From: Charina bottae
Taxonomy: Eukaryota > Chordata > Lepidosauria > Squamata > Charinaidae
NCBI GenBank assembly: GCA_023362775.1
Contig: JALMGJ010000029.1
Coordinates: forward strand, 1,330,001 to 1,394,000
Direction of reading: 5' to 3'
Length of the DNA stretch: 64,000 nt
In this document: positions 63,856-64,000 of the stretch, piece after piece
Layout of the letters: each line of letters opens with the position of its first letter
How positions within the stretch are numbered: the first letter of the stretch is position 1
The notes under the pieces: generated by a model
Databases searched by the model: none
What the model saw: only the letters and a program-made list of their open reading frames with translations
What the model was told of the DNA's origin: nothing
Program-made: the position numbers and the translations under genes

Positions 63856-64000
63856 AAAATGTAATATCAGCATTGAGAACTGGGAAGCCCTAACTCATGA
63901 GTGTTTCAATTGGAGGTCAGCCTTTATTAAAGGCGCTATGGACTTTGAAGAAGCACAAGTACAGGGCGAAAGGGAAAAAAGAGCTAAAAGGAAGGCACGT

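Overview
The window is nuclear DNA from a vertebrate, most likely a squamate reptile (probably a lizard). The evidence is a spliced animal gene with ordinary GT-AG introns, Sauria-type SINEs, 5S-rRNA-derived and tRNA-derived SINEs, CR1, L2-like and L1 LINE remains, many hAT and other MITEs, Penelope-like elements, and Ty3/Gypsy and Ty1/Copia elements. Nothing bacterial, viral or CRISPR-like is present.

Region 1 (1-34,345, + strand) is the 3' part of one gene, recognised as EFCAB6 (EF-hand calcium-binding domain protein 6, also called DJBP). Nine coding exons (234-389, 3709-3907, 7440-7628, 23254-23457, 27465-27671, 29503-29680, 31247-31431, 32225-32374, 34129-34251) join in one open frame with matching phases. 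They give about 529 C-terminal residues of repeated, mostly degenerate EF-hand pairs. A stop at 34249-34251 and a poly(A) signal at 34324 end the gene. The 5' exons lie to the left of the window. The introns are packed with repeats: expandable hAT MITEs, a duplicated tRNA-SINE segment, a CR1/L3 remnant, two Penelope-like units carrying hammerhead-like cores, a full-length 120-nt 5S rRNA-like copy joined to a tRNA-SINE, and a 1.16-kb pyrimidine satellite.

Region 2 (34.3-53.8 kb) has no protein-coding gene that I can support. It holds SINEs, MITEs, a decayed Ty1/Copia element (38,925-43,540) flanked by a 184-bp duplication of host DNA, a perfect 66-bp-arm hairpin MITE (43,981-44,115), a Tigger-like element, and two more expandable hAT MITEs.

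Region 3 (53.8-64.0 kb) is a stack of nested retroelements. A Sauria SINE sits inside an L1 ORF2 fragment. Next to it is a several-kb APE-type LINE (54.64 kb to the window end) whose endonuclease frame is split by a chromodomain-bearing Ty3/Gypsy element (55,608-61,310, minus strand) with 341-bp LTRs and a 5-bp target duplication. The Gypsy element has lost its reverse transcriptase core, so both elements look dead.

I found no convincing new multi-gene system. The most interesting items are the Penelope/hammerhead units, the tandem-expanding MITE family, MITEs inserted right at splice acceptors, and the odd duplication around the Copia element. All repeat-family names rest on recognition by eye; no database search was run.
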